Counted from the first letter of the stretch, positions 6,784 to 14,474 are shown. The stretch: 29,078 nucleotides of DNA from JADFOB01 sp964651325 (GCA_964651325.1 CAZYXP010000019.1:1-29078); one strand, 5' to 3'. Notes: a model not told the origin generated them from the sequence alone. Made by a program: numbers and translations.

Positions 6784-7977
6784 ATGGATCCGAGACTCTT
6801 CGAGGACATGAAGGCGTACGTCGATTTTACCATCAAGGACGTCGAAAACCTGCGACGACTCGCCCCGGACGCGCTCGGAGTGTTGGATGACGTCACCCAA
6901 CGGTTTTACTGTGCGTTGCTGCGACACCCGCGCGCTAAGATGGTGTTCAGTGGCGACCAAGCGCAAATGGCCGCGCTGCATGGCACACTCCGAATTTGGA
7001 TGGTCGAGCTATTTGACGGGAACTATGGAGAGGCCTATTTCGAGAAACGCTCCGAAATAGGGGTTGCCCATGTTCGGGTCGGTCTTGAGCAAGATCTCAT
7101 GGTTTTGGGGATGGAGCTGATACGCCGGGAGCTGATTCTAGCCTTGGCGCAAAACGTCTCGGGCTGGGATGCGGGTTTGGAACACTCCGTATGCAAGATT
7201 TTGGCGCTAGATCTGGCCGTGATGGTCCACAGCTACCAGTCGATCAGCGCGGACCGGATCCGTCGAACCGTACGCGCGCACATGGAGGAGCAACTGACCC
7301 AGGCCCAACACCTGGCTCGAATCGGCCAACTTGCCGCATCCTTAGCACACGAAATCAAGAATCCGCTGGCGGGAATCAGCGGCGCGATTCAGGTGATCGA
7401 GGATTCTCTCGCTCAAGACGACCCTCATCGACCGATCATCGGGGAAATCCTGACGCAGATCGGGCGTCTGGACGCGACGGTGAAGGATTTGCTGCTCTAT
7501 GCTCGGCCGACGCCTCCCGCTATTCGCAATGTGCATTTGTTCCGGCTGGTGAAGCGAACGCGAACGTTGCTGCAGGAGGAGCCGACGCTCAAGAATATTG
7601 ATATTGAGATCGAGTGTGCCCCGGACCTGCCGCCCATTGAGGCGGATGAAGACAAGCTTGAGCAACTCCTGCTCAACCTGCTTCTCAACGCCGCCCACGC
7701 CGTAGCCGCGGGAACGACCATCACCGTCGATCTGAGCGCGAACGACGACTACGTTTTTCTCCGCGTGATCGATCATGGGGCCGGCATGTCTCCCGAGGTG
7801 CGCCTGCACGCGCTGGATCCGTTCTATACGACCAAGGCCAAAGGGACAGGCTTGGGGCTTGCGATCTGCCGGCGCATCGCGGAATCGCACGGTGGGTCGA
7901 TTGATATTGAAAGTGAAGTCGGTGTGGGCACGACCGTGACCATCGCGCTGCCACGGGTTTTTTCGACCGCGCAATAG
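6784..7977 (+). CDS. Globin-coupled sensor histidine kinase
   Basis: A soluble haem-globin sensor joined to a histidine kinase, 397 residues. The N-terminal ~155 residues match globin-coupled sensors: RFYCALLRHP with a likely distal-pocket Tyr42, WMVELFDGNYGEAYFEKRSEIG, then VAHVRVGL with the proximal haem ligand His96. The kinase follows: HisKA with SLAHEIKNPLAG (phospho-acceptor His189), then HATPase with LLLNLLLNAAHAV (N box), DHGAGMS (G1), GTGLGLAICRR (G2). Layout resembles the characterised oxygen sensor AfGcHK of Anaeromyxobacter. No membrane segment is seen. The start is uncertain: ATGs at 6754, 6775 and 6784 are in frame and none has a clear ribosome site; I chose the one at the globin domain edge. 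The response regulator gene begins 11 bases after its stop, so they form an operon. Confidence 0.9.
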   Translation: MDPRLFEDMKAYVDFTIKDVENLRRLAPDALGVLDDVTQRFYCALLRHPRAKMVFSGDQAQMAALHGTLRIWMVELFDGNYGEAYFEKRSEIGVAHVRVGLEQDLMVLGMELIRRELILALAQNVSGWDAGLEHSVCKILALDLAVMVHSYQSISADRIRRTVRAHMEEQLTQAQHLARIGQLAASLAHEIKNPLAGISGAIQVIEDSLAQDDPHRPIIGEILTQIGRLDATVKDLLLYARPTPPAIRNVHLFRLVKRTRTLLQEEPTLKNIDIEIECAPDLPPIEADEDKLEQLLLNLLLNAAHAVAAGTTITVDLSANDDYVFLRVIDHGAGMSPEVRLHALDPFYTTKAKGTGLGLAICRRIAESHGGSIDIESEVGVGTTVTIALPRVFSTAQ

Positions 7978-7988
7978 AGGAACCAAGC

Positions 7989-9344
7989 ATGGCCGTCCGA
8001 ATTCTGGTGATTGAAGATGAGAAACTTATCCGCTGGTCGCTCCGCAAGCGCTTCGAGAGCCTGGGCTTTGACGTGGCCGACGTGGAGACCGGTGGGGAGG
8101 CCATCGCCGCGATGGAGGATTCCCTGTTCGATCTGATCATGCTCGACTACCGGCTTCCGGACACGACGGGAATCAAATTGCTCCGGAAGATTCGTGCCAC
8201 CGACAGCGAAGTGGTGGTCATTATGATGACGGCGTTTTCCACGATCGAAAGCGCCGTCGATGCCATGAAGCTCGGCGCGTACGACTACATCACCAAGCCC
8301 TTCGATTTCGACCAACTTCTGCGAACCGTCAACAAGGCGTTGGAGACCACCAAGTTGCGGCGGGAAGTGCGGCAGCTTCGGGCGGACATGGGGCGGGAAT
8401 ATGGCGTCGATCGCATTGTGGGGCGGGATCAGTCCATGCTCGATCTGTACGACATGATCGAGCAGATCGCCCGCCGTGGCGCGTCGACGGTGTTTCTTCG
8501 CGGCGAGTCGGGTACGGGCAAAGACCTGGTGGCCCGCGTGATTCACTATTTCTCAGACCGCGCGTCCAAGCCGTTCATGAACATCACTTGCACAGCGCTA
8601 TCCGAATCACTCCTGGAAAGTGAGCTGTTCGGCCACGAACGCGGCGCGTTCACCGATGCGCGGGTGATGAAAAAGGGGCTCTTTGAGCTGGCCGACGGTG
8701 GCACGATCTTCCTGGACGAGGTGGGGGACATGCCGCCGGGGCTGCAGGCCAAGCTGCTGCGTTTTCTGGAAGAGCGGACCTTTCGCCGCGTCGGGGGGAC
8801 GGAGGAAATATCAGTCGACATACGGGTGATCGCCGCAACCAACCGAGACATCGAGCAGGCCATCGAAGACCGCGAATTCCGAAGCGACCTGCTCTTTCGT
8901 CTCAATGTCATTTCCATTGTACTGCCGCCGTTGCGCCAACGCGGCGACGACATCAAGCTGCTCGCCAAACATTTTGCCGGCGGCTTCGCAAAGGACTTCC
9001 GCAGGCCGATCAACGACATTGCTGACACCGCCTACGACCGACTCATGGCCTACGCATGGCCGGGCAACGTTCGCGAGCTACGCAATGTCATCGAACGCGC
9101 CGTGCTGTTGTGCAAACAAGACGTGCTCGGTCCCGACGATCTTGTCCTCGGCCCTGAGAACGCACACGGAGACCCCGGGCACCTTGTGCTTCCGGTCGAT
9201 GGCATCGACTTGCACAAGCTGGAAGACGATCTCGTGCGCGAGGCGTTGGCCCGGGCGGACAACAATCAGACCCACGCCGCCAAACTGCTCGGCCTTACCC
9301 GCGACGCCTTTCGCTACCGCATGGAAAAGCTCGGGCTTCTTTAG
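7989..9344 (+). CDS. NtrC-family sigma-54 activator (REC-AAA+-Fis HTH), GAFTDA variant
   Basis: A 451-residue response regulator that, when phosphorylated, should remodel sigma-54 RNA polymerase. The receiver (residues 1-120) has the acidic pocket IEDE, phosphoacceptor Asp53, Thr81 and Lys103. The AAA+ domain shows Walker A GESGTGKD (172-179), the sigma-54 contact loop at 219-224, Walker B GGTIFLDEV (238-246) and arginine-finger region FRSDLLFRLNV. A Fis-type helix-turn-helix ends the protein (about 410-451). The contact loop reads GAFTDA instead of GAFTGA, a natural variation whose effect here is unknown. The ATG follows a GAGGAA ribosome site. It is the evident partner of the globin-coupled kinase just upstream; target promoters are not in the window as far as I can see. 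Confidence 0.95.
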   Translation: MAVRILVIEDEKLIRWSLRKRFESLGFDVADVETGGEAIAAMEDSLFDLIMLDYRLPDTTGIKLLRKIRATDSEVVVIMMTAFSTIESAVDAMKLGAYDYITKPFDFDQLLRTVNKALETTKLRREVRQLRADMGREYGVDRIVGRDQSMLDLYDMIEQIARRGASTVFLRGESGTGKDLVARVIHYFSDRASKPFMNITCTALSESLLESELFGHERGAFTDARVMKKGLFELADGGTIFLDEVGDMPPGLQAKLLRFLEERTFRRVGGTEEISVDIRVIAATNRDIEQAIEDREFRSDLLFRLNVISIVLPPLRQRGDDIKLLAKHFAGGFAKDFRRPINDIADTAYDRLMAYAWPGNVRELRNVIERAVLLCKQDVLGPDDLVLGPENAHGDPGHLVLPVDGIDLHKLEDDLVREALARADNNQTHAAKLLGLTRDAFRYRMEKLGLL

Positions 9345-9454
9345 CGTGCTGGTTGGGGAAGCCGGTTCCGGGGAACATCGCGCTTCAGATGCGTAGGCGC
9401 GAATCCGCTAAACCGGGACATGTTAACGGCGGGGAATCCCACCGCGAAGAAAAG

Positions 9455-9496
9455 GAAGCGGCCCCCGTTTCCCCGACCGCAACGGAAGGCCGCTTC
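9455..9496. terminator. Two-tier hairpin between convergent genes
   Basis: GAAGCGGCC (9455-9463) pairs perfectly with GGCCGCTTC (9488-9496). Inside, CCGTT (9465-9469) pairs with AACGG (9481-9485). It lies in the 290-base gap between the ends of the activator gene and the prepilin-like gene, where a two-way transcription stop would be useful. There is no T-run, so a classic intrinsic terminator is not proven. The rest of the gap shows no gene. Confidence 0.45.
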
Positions 9497-9635
9497 AAGA
9501 ATCCTATGATGTCGACCCGCATGTTGGGCTCGTTCCCCTCCGAAGCCGAGAACCAGCGGATCGACATCTTGCGTAGCCGTCAGAAGATCACAACGTCCGT
9601 GGCAGCCGATTCGAGGCCGCGAATCATACCCTCGT

Positions 9636-10775
9636 CTACTCGATGCTACCGCCGCCGGGCTGCGGCTTGGTCCGCATGCGGCCGTACCACATCGTCGACC
9701 GGATTTCTTCGAACGCGCTGCCGTTGATCAGGAAGCCTGTGCTTGTCTTGTACGGGCCGAGAAATCCGTCCGGTTTGTCGACCTGCGGAGCGGCCGGATC
9801 CCCATAGAAGTTAAGTTCTCCGCCGGTGTCATACACCTTGGCGGCGTGACCATCGGCGAAAAGAACATTGGCATAGCCGCCGACGTAATCCCCGGATTTG
9901 GTACTGTGCAGCGGGGCGATGTCGTTGAATTCGTGACCCTGTCGACCTACATCCCCCGTGACGCCGCTGTAGTCCACGCTCATGCCGTCACAGAAAGACT
10001 CGACGGTGAAGTCGCCGACGCCGATGACCTCTTTCCCCGCGAAGGTGTTGATGGCATTGGCGTACGCGGCGGTGACTTCGCTGTCACCGGAGTCCCCGGC
10101 GCGGGAGTCGCCCATGACCGGGATGCGATCCGCGGAAATGGGAGAGCGGGAAATGTGGCTGTCGTTGAGCGGTCCGTCGCCGTCACGTGGGCATTTGCTT
10201 GGGTCGGAGAGGTCGCCGTTGGAGCCGTATCCATCGACCGCCGTCGGGTCGCCACGCGAGAACTGCCACGTGGTGGCGTAGTTTGTGTTGTACCCCTGAT
10301 CCCAGAATTCCTTTGCGTCTTCGGGGTTGGCAACCGGGTCAATGATGGGTACCACGGCGGCGCCGCCGTTGGAGGACCATCGCAGGGGGTTGTCCGTACC
10401 CGTCTGGGCGGCGCCGGTGTAGTCGGCGACTTTTTCACAGATGCGGAAGCGATTCGTCGGACAGAGCATTTGCCCGGGCGAGCCGACCTTCATGTTGATC
10501 ATGTCCGCCACCCATCCGACCGTGCGAACGTCGCCGTCCCGCCTATGGTCGAATGCCCCGCTTGAGCGGGCGTTCCTTGTATCCTCCGCGGCGTAGATCT
10601 CGAACCCTGAGGAGAAGACCCTCAGATGCGACGCGCAAACGGACCCCTTGGCTGCGTCTCGCGCCCGAGATAGTGATGGCAGCAGGATGGAGATGAGCAG
10701 CGCGATGATCGCAACAACGACCATCAATTCCACGAGAGTGAACCCATGTCGGGCTCGTCGACCAGTTCCGTCCAT
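9636..10775 (-). CDS. Prepilin-type N-terminal methylation protein (pseudopilin-like)
   Basis: A large pilin-like secreted or surface protein, 379 residues. The N-terminus has the prepilin peptidase site after Gly11, GFTLVELMVVVAIIALLI, with Glu at +5, followed by a hydrophobic helix and SLSRARDAAKGSVCASHLR. Near the C-terminus, NVLFADGHAAKVYD resembles the H-X9-DG-type ending common in planctomycete pilin-like families. These proteins are abundant in Planctomycetota and their roles are mostly unknown; they are presumed to pass through a type II secretion or type IV pilus-like machine. The ATG has AAGGAG eight bases upstream. It stands alone, convergent with the two-component genes and divergent from the metal-uptake operon. 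No pilus genes are nearby. Confidence 0.88.
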   Translation of the reverse strand: MDGTGRRARHGFTLVELMVVVAIIALLISILLPSLSRARDAAKGSVCASHLRVFSSGFEIYAAEDTRNARSSGAFDHRRDGDVRTVGWVADMINMKVGSPGQMLCPTNRFRICEKVADYTGAAQTGTDNPLRWSSNGGAAVVPIIDPVANPEDAKEFWDQGYNTNYATTWQFSRGDPTAVDGYGSNGDLSDPSKCPRDGDGPLNDSHISRSPISADRIPVMGDSRAGDSGDSEVTAAYANAINTFAGKEVIGVGDFTVESFCDGMSVDYSGVTGDVGRQGHEFNDIAPLHSTKSGDYVGGYANVLFADGHAAKVYDTGGELNFYGDPAAPQVDKPDGFLGPYKTSTGFLINGSAFEEIRSTMWYGRMRTKPQPGGGSIE

Positions 10776-10938
10776 TGCATTCGCTCCTTTTGAAAGCGGC
10801 GTGTTCGCCCAGGCCCGTCGCCGGTCGATTTTCCTTCGACCTACTAACGACGATGGGGGAATGGTAGCGCTTCGGTATTATGTGAAAATAAGGGGTCTGT
10901 TAATTTCGTATGAACTTTCTTGGCGTGGAAACGTACGG

Positions 10939-10976
10939 GTTGGCCACGGGGGTTGCGTCCGGCAGCGGTGGCCAAC
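10939..10976. promoter_or_regulatory. 8-bp inverted repeat in divergent promoter region
   Basis: GTTGGCCA (10939-10946) and TGGCCAAC (10969-10976) are perfect inverted arms separated by 22 bases. The element lies between the divergent prepilin-like and Zur genes, directly before the Zur-like palindrome. It could be a two-site operator or a hairpin in the leader. The remainder of 10776-11053 holds no gene. Confidence 0.35.
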
Positions 10977-10992
10977 AGGCTTGATATGCTAC

Positions 10993-11008
10993 TGCAAATG
11001 CATTATCA
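10993..11008. promoter_or_regulatory. Candidate Zur/Fur box
   Basis: The AT-rich 16-base sequence TGCAAATGCATTATCA has the dyad form TGNNAATGCATTNNCA, stands out from the GC-rich surroundings and resembles Fur-family operators. It is about 45 bases upstream of the Fur-family gene that leads the metal importer genes, as expected for self-repression with zinc. The assignment rests on position and symmetry only. Confidence 0.5.
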
Positions 11009-11053
11009 TTAACGGGTGAAAGACGCGGACGGGCTCACGATGAGGGCTATGCT

Positions 11054-11428
11054 ATGAGGCGGATGACGAAACAACGAGACGCAATCGAAGGCGCGCTTCA
11101 ACGGGCGGCGAGGCCGCTTAGCCCGGCGGAGATTCATGCGGCGGCCAAACGGCGCGTTGGATCGATCAGCCTGGCGACCATCTACCGGCGGATCAAGCAA
11201 CTCTGCGCAGAGGGGCTGGCGGCGCCGATCAACCTGCCCGGCGAGTCGCCGCGGTATGAGCTGCATAGCGCGGCCCAGAAGCACCATCATCACTTTCAAT
11301 GCCTCGCGTGCGATCGCGTGTTTGATTTGAAGGGTTGTCCGCCGGGCCTGGCCAAGCTCGCGCCGCCGGAGTTCACGGTGGATCGGCATGAAATTGTGTT
11401 GTACGGGCGTTGTAAGTCGTGTGCATGA
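11054..11428 (+). CDS. zur: Fur-family metal-dependent repressor (Zur-like)
   Basis: A 124-residue winged-helix repressor of the Fur family, probably sensing zinc because it leads a ZnuABC-type operon. The DNA-binding part includes PLSPAEIHAAAKR and SISLATIYRRIKQL (residues 21-50). The metal-binding and dimer part has HHHH at 77-80, Cys83-X2-Cys86 and Cys120-X2-Cys123, the two pairs that hold the structural zinc. It is slightly short; the protein ends one residue after the last cysteine. The ATG at 11054 has GAGGG seven bases upstream; an ATG nine bases later is possible. The znuA gene starts 24 bases after its stop. Regulation is probably by the palindrome at 10993. Manganese or iron as effector cannot be ruled out. 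Confidence 0.85.
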   Translation: MRRMTKQRDAIEGALQRAARPLSPAEIHAAAKRRVGSISLATIYRRIKQLCAEGLAAPINLPGESPRYELHSAAQKHHHHFQCLACDRVFDLKGCPPGLAKLAPPEFTVDRHEIVLYGRCKSCA

Positions 11429-11452
11429 GGTAGGCATGGGAGGTTCGCGTCG

Positions 11453-12436
11453 ATGAGGAAGAGCATTTCCCGGACCAGGAGCCGTTTCGGCTTGGTGAAC
11501 GCGATCACGATGGTGGGGCTGTCCGCAATCTGCCTCGCGTGGGGCGTTACGGCGGCCGGCGGGTTGGGTGGCACGAGCGAAGAGCATTCGCTTTCCGTTT
11601 CTGTCAGTATTCCACCGCAGGCATGGTTGATCCGGCGGATTGCCGGTGCGCGCGTGGCCGTGACCACCATGTTGCCCGCGGGCGACGATCCGCACGCCTA
11701 TCAACCGGCTGACGCGCAGGTGAGTCGAGCGATGCGCGGCGCGATCTACTTCAGGATCGGTGTGCCGTTCGAGCAGGGGCGTTGGTTTCAATCCATCGTG
11801 AAATCGGGGCGAATAGACGTCGTGGATTTGCGCGAGGGAATCACGCTTCGGCACATGCGGGCCGGTACGGAAGAACCCACGCCAGCGGGGCACGACCACG
11901 ACCACGACCACGCGCATGCGTTTGGAGTGGATCCTCACATCTGGCTGTCGCCCTTGTTGCTGAAGATTCAGGCCCAGACCATTGCCAAGACTTTGCAGGA
12001 AGCCGACCCGGACGGCGCGGCTGCCTACAGGCGAGGGTTGGCGTCTTTGTTGGCATCGCTCGATGAGCTGGATCGGAAGCTCCGTGTGATGCTGAAGCCC
12101 TACCAGGGTAGGACGTTGCTGGTGTTTCACCCAACATGGGGCTACTTCGCGGATGCGTATGGGTTGCGGCAGGTGGCGATTGAACGGGAAGGCAAAGAGC
12201 CGAGCGATCATGAGATCACGGAGCTGCGGCGCTTGGCGCTGGCGGAGGGGATCCAGGTTGTATTCGTGCAGCCCCAGATCAAAAGTCGCGCGGCCAGGGC
12301 AATTGCGCAATCCATAGGTGGTCGCGTGCATCCACTGGATCCGCTGGCTGAGGATGTCGCGGCGTCCCTTTTGGAATTGGCCGAGGCCATTGGGGCGGCA
12401 CGGGGAAGTGGCCACCGCACCGAACCGCGACCGTAA
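11453..12436 (+). CDS. znuA: Metal ABC transporter substrate-binding protein (ZnuA-like)
   Basis: A periplasmic high-affinity metal-binding protein of the TroA/ZnuA cluster, 327 residues. A long N-terminal signal region ends after the hydrophobic stretch near residues 13-36. Metal ligands are visible in DDPHAYQP (His81), DPHIWLSP (His162) and FHPTWGYFA, and a flexible loop with alternating His and Asp (about residues 147-156) marks zinc-type members. The loop is coded by a six-base tandem repeat that could vary in length. The last residues and the TAA stop are coded by a dispersed repeat (see 12420-12531), so the C-terminal RTEPRP is probably not ancestral. It is second in the zur-znuA-znuC-znuB operon. 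Confidence 0.9.
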   Translation: MRKSISRTRSRFGLVNAITMVGLSAICLAWGVTAAGGLGGTSEEHSLSVSVSIPPQAWLIRRIAGARVAVTTMLPAGDDPHAYQPADAQVSRAMRGAIYFRIGVPFEQGRWFQSIVKSGRIDVVDLREGITLRHMRAGTEEPTPAGHDHDHDHAHAFGVDPHIWLSPLLLKIQAQTIAKTLQEADPDGAAAYRRGLASLLASLDELDRKLRVMLKPYQGRTLLVFHPTWGYFADAYGLRQVAIEREGKEPSDHEITELRRLALAEGIQVVFVQPQIKSRAARAIAQSIGGRVHPLDPLAEDVAASLLELAEAIGAARGSGHRTEPRP

Positions 12437-12531
12437 GGGAGCGGCGCGCACGCAGCGCCGCGATCGCGAGGGAGTCGATGTGTATCAGACGGCCTCTCGG
12501 TTTTGGCCGCTTCCTGACGGGCGCGGTTCGG
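12420..12531. repeat. Dispersed repeat cluster (CCGCGACCGTAAGGGAGCGG family), three units
   Basis: Unit 1 (12420-12445) reads CCGAACCGCGACCGTAAGGG and continues GAGCGGC; its TAA is the znuA stop. Unit 2 (12455-12477) is a diverged direct copy (GCGCCGCGATCGCGAGGGAG). Unit 3 (12508-12531) is inverted and matches unit 1 at 21 of 24 bases. GCGGCGC and GCGCCGC (12441-12461) also make a perfect seven-base-pair stem. The cluster fills most of the 147 bases between znuA and znuC. No T-run is present, so transcription may continue, possibly at lower level. Confidence 0.65.
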
Positions 12532-12583
12532 ATTCGCTGGACAAGCGTCCGGTCATGATATTGAGTCCATGCAGGGAGAATCG

Positions 12584-13363
12584 ATGTCCGCTCCAGTGGT
12601 AGAAATCTCGGATGTGACGTTTGGATACCCGCCTGACCCGGGGCGCGATCCGGTGTTGCAGAATGTCCACCTGGAGGTTTTCAAGGATGACTTCCTTGGG
12701 ATTGTCGGCCCCAACGGCGGCGGCAAGACGACGCTCTTGAAGCTCATGCTCGGACTGGTGCTGCCGCACAAGGGGCAGGTTCGCGTGTTGGGTGCGGCGC
12801 CGCGGCGCGTACGCGCGCGGATCGGGTATGTGCCCCAACATGCGCAGGTGGATGCGTCAGTGCCCGCCGACGTGTTGGATGTGGTGTTGATGGGTCGGCT
12901 GAGTCATTCGTTATGGGGGCCGAAGTATTCAAGCCGTGACGTTGCCAAGGCCCGGGACGCGCTCGCGCAGACCGGCACCGAGGCGTTGGCCCGGCGTCCG
13001 ATCGGAACTCTGTCGGGCGGGCAGCGCCAGCGTGTGTTGATCGCACGAGCCCTGGCCGGGGATGCGGAGTTGTTGCTCTTGGACGAACCGACGGCCGGCG
13101 TCGATGTGCATATGGAACGTGGGTTGTTCGACCTGCTGCGCAAGATGAACGAGACGATTCCGATCGTGATGATCAGCCATGACGTGTCGTTTGTGTCAAG
13201 CAAGCTAAAGCGCGTGGCGTGCCTGAACCGTACGTTGACGTGCCACGCCGCCCACGAGGTGACCGACGAGATTGTGGCTTCGATGTATCACGGCCACGTG
13301 CAAGCCATCGAGCATGGTGACCAATGCGCCCATGCCCACGATGCCGAGGTTCCCGATGTATAA
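12584..13363 (+). CDS. znuC: Metal ABC transporter ATPase (ZnuC-like)
   Basis: The cytosolic ATPase that powers the metal importer, 259 residues. Walker A is GPNGGGKTT, the Q-loop lies near YVPQHAQVD, the signature is LSGGQRQR, Walker B is LLLLDEPTAG and the switch histidine is in MISHDVSFV. These and VLMGRLSH are typical for the zinc/manganese importer subfamily. I chose the ATG at 12584 because GGGAGA lies about seven bases upstream; the ATG at 12569 has no such site. It follows znuA after a repeat-rich gap and is separated from the permease gene by a pair of facing hairpins. Confidence 0.92.
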   Translation: MSAPVVEISDVTFGYPPDPGRDPVLQNVHLEVFKDDFLGIVGPNGGGKTTLLKLMLGLVLPHKGQVRVLGAAPRRVRARIGYVPQHAQVDASVPADVLDVVLMGRLSHSLWGPKYSSRDVAKARDALAQTGTEALARRPIGTLSGGQRQRVLIARALAGDAELLLLDEPTAGVDVHMERGLFDLLRKMNETIPIVMISHDVSFVSSKLKRVACLNRTLTCHAAHEVTDEIVASMYHGHVQAIEHGDQCAHAHDAEVPDV

Positions 13364-13398
13364 TGCCAAGGCAAGGCGGTTTCGACGGAATGCCCCGT

Positions 13399-13457
13399 GT
13401 AGCACAGCGGCCCTCCGCTGTGTCTGGACACCACCCAGCCGAGGGCGGCTGGGCTAC
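13399..13457. repeat. REP-like hairpin pair in facing orientation (BIME-like)
   Basis: The first hairpin is CACAGCGG (13403-13410), loop CCCT, CCGCTGTG (13415-13422). The second is CCCAGCCG (13434-13441), loop AGGG, CGGCTGGG (13446-13453). The outer ends read GTAGC and GCTAC, so the two units face each other, as in bacterial interspersed mosaic elements. The element sits in the 183 bases between znuC and znuB and belongs to the same family as 1052-1073 and 14395-14474. Confidence 0.8.
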
Positions 13458-13546
13458 AGAGGGTTGAGTGAACCTCTCACGACAACCTTGACACCGCGCC
13501 AACGAATCAAGATCGCCCGGGCCGGGTGGTCGGACGGATTGTCACT

Positions 13547-14398
13547 ATGATGCTGTTTCTTCAGGACATGTCGGACAACCCCTTCTTGATCACGGGGTTG
13601 TTGGCGGGATTGTTGGCGAGCGTTTCGTGCGGCATCATCGGGCCGTACGTTGTGGCGCGGCGAATTGTTTTCCTTGCTGGCTCGATTGCGCACATGGCGC
13701 TGGGAGGCATCGGCGGCGCCGTTTTTCTGGCGCACGTTTACCCCGAGGCTTTCTCATGGCTTCATCCGCTCCATGGTGCGGTGGTTGCGGCGCTCGTCGG
13801 TGCGGTGACCATCGGGTTGATGCGCGGGCGCGCTGCGGAGCGTACCGATACGCTGATCGGGGCGCTTTGGGCCATCGGCATGGCGCTAGGCATCCTGCTG
13901 ATCAAGTTCACGCCTGGTTATCAGGGCGAGTTGATGAGCTATCTCTTCGGCAACATCACGTCGGTCAGCCGAGATGAGGTGCTGATGGTGTTCGTGTTGG
14001 ATGCCTTGGTCGTTGCCTTCGTGCTGCTCTACTACAAACGCCTTCTTGCGATTTGCCTGGATGAGCAGCAGGCCCAACTGCAGGGCGTTCCGCTCGTGGC
14101 GATCAATATTCTGCTCTTGAGCCTAGTGGCGCTCACGGTGATCTGCCTGATTCAGATCGTGGGATTGATTCTGGTGATCGCCTTGCTCACCTTGCCGGCC
14201 GCCACGGTAGGACACCACTTCAATCGCATGGCCCCGATCATCTTCGTTTCGATCGCTCTTTGCGCGTTGTTGACGACGGTGCCGCGCGTGGCGGTGTACG
14301 GGACGCGCATCAGCCCGGAATCGGCGATCGTGCTCACGGCAGGGGCGGTATACCTCTGCTCCATGCTCGTCCATACCGTGCGTGCCCGGCGAACGTAG
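13547..14398 (+). CDS. znuB: Metal ABC transporter permease (ZnuB-like)
   Basis: The ABC-3 family membrane channel of the metal importer, about 283 residues with eight or so hydrophobic segments. Typical stretches are LLASVSCGIIGPYVVARRIVFLAGSIAHMALGGIG near the start and QIVGLILVIALLTLPAATVGHHF in the second half (broken here by no stop or shift). The start is not certain: ATGs at 13547 and 13550 follow a purine-rich GGACGGA, and a GTG at 13526 is also in frame. The TAG stop at 14396-14398 lies inside the first base positions of a REP-like repeat, so the repeat may have set the present C-terminus. It closes the operon. Confidence 0.9.
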   Translation: MMLFLQDMSDNPFLITGLLAGLLASVSCGIIGPYVVARRIVFLAGSIAHMALGGIGGAVFLAHVYPEAFSWLHPLHGAVVAALVGAVTIGLMRGRAAERTDTLIGALWAIGMALGILLIKFTPGYQGELMSYLFGNITSVSRDEVLMVFVLDALVVAFVLLYYKRLLAICLDEQQAQLQGVPLVAINILLLSLVALTVICLIQIVGLILVIALLTLPAATVGHHFNRMAPIIFVSIALCALLTTVPRVAVYGTRISPESAIVLTAGAVYLCSMLVHTVRARRT

Positions 14399-14474
14399 CC
14401 CAGCCGCCCCCGGCTGGGGATCACGTAGCCCGGCCGCCCCCGGCTGGAAATCACAGCGGAGGGCCGTTATGCCA
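14395..14474. repeat. REP-like repeats: two direct units and one inverted unit
   Basis: Unit 1 (14395-14418) is GTAG followed by CCCAGCCG, loop CCCC and CGGCTGGG, a perfect stem. Unit 2 (14425-14447) is the same with one stem mismatch, at a 30-base period. Unit 3 (14453-14474) is a decayed inverted copy of the CACAGCGG hairpin seen at 13403. The first unit starts at the znuB stop codon. The cluster lies between the convergent ends of znuB and the radical SAM gene. The remaining bases up to 14574 show no gene. Confidence 0.8.

Noticed and set aside
9353..9727. 124-residue plus-strand open frame after the sigma-54 activator gene
   Set aside because: It runs through the hairpin at 9455 and into the prepilin-like gene end, with no ribosome site or family resemblance.
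9846..10565. 239-residue plus-strand open frame opposite the prepilin-like gene
   Set aside because: No recognisable motif or ribosome site; the minus-strand gene has a clear prepilin signal.
11009..12451. 480-residue minus-strand open frame opposite zur and znuA
   Set aside because: Long antisense frames are expected at this GC content; the sense genes have clear family motifs and ribosome sites.
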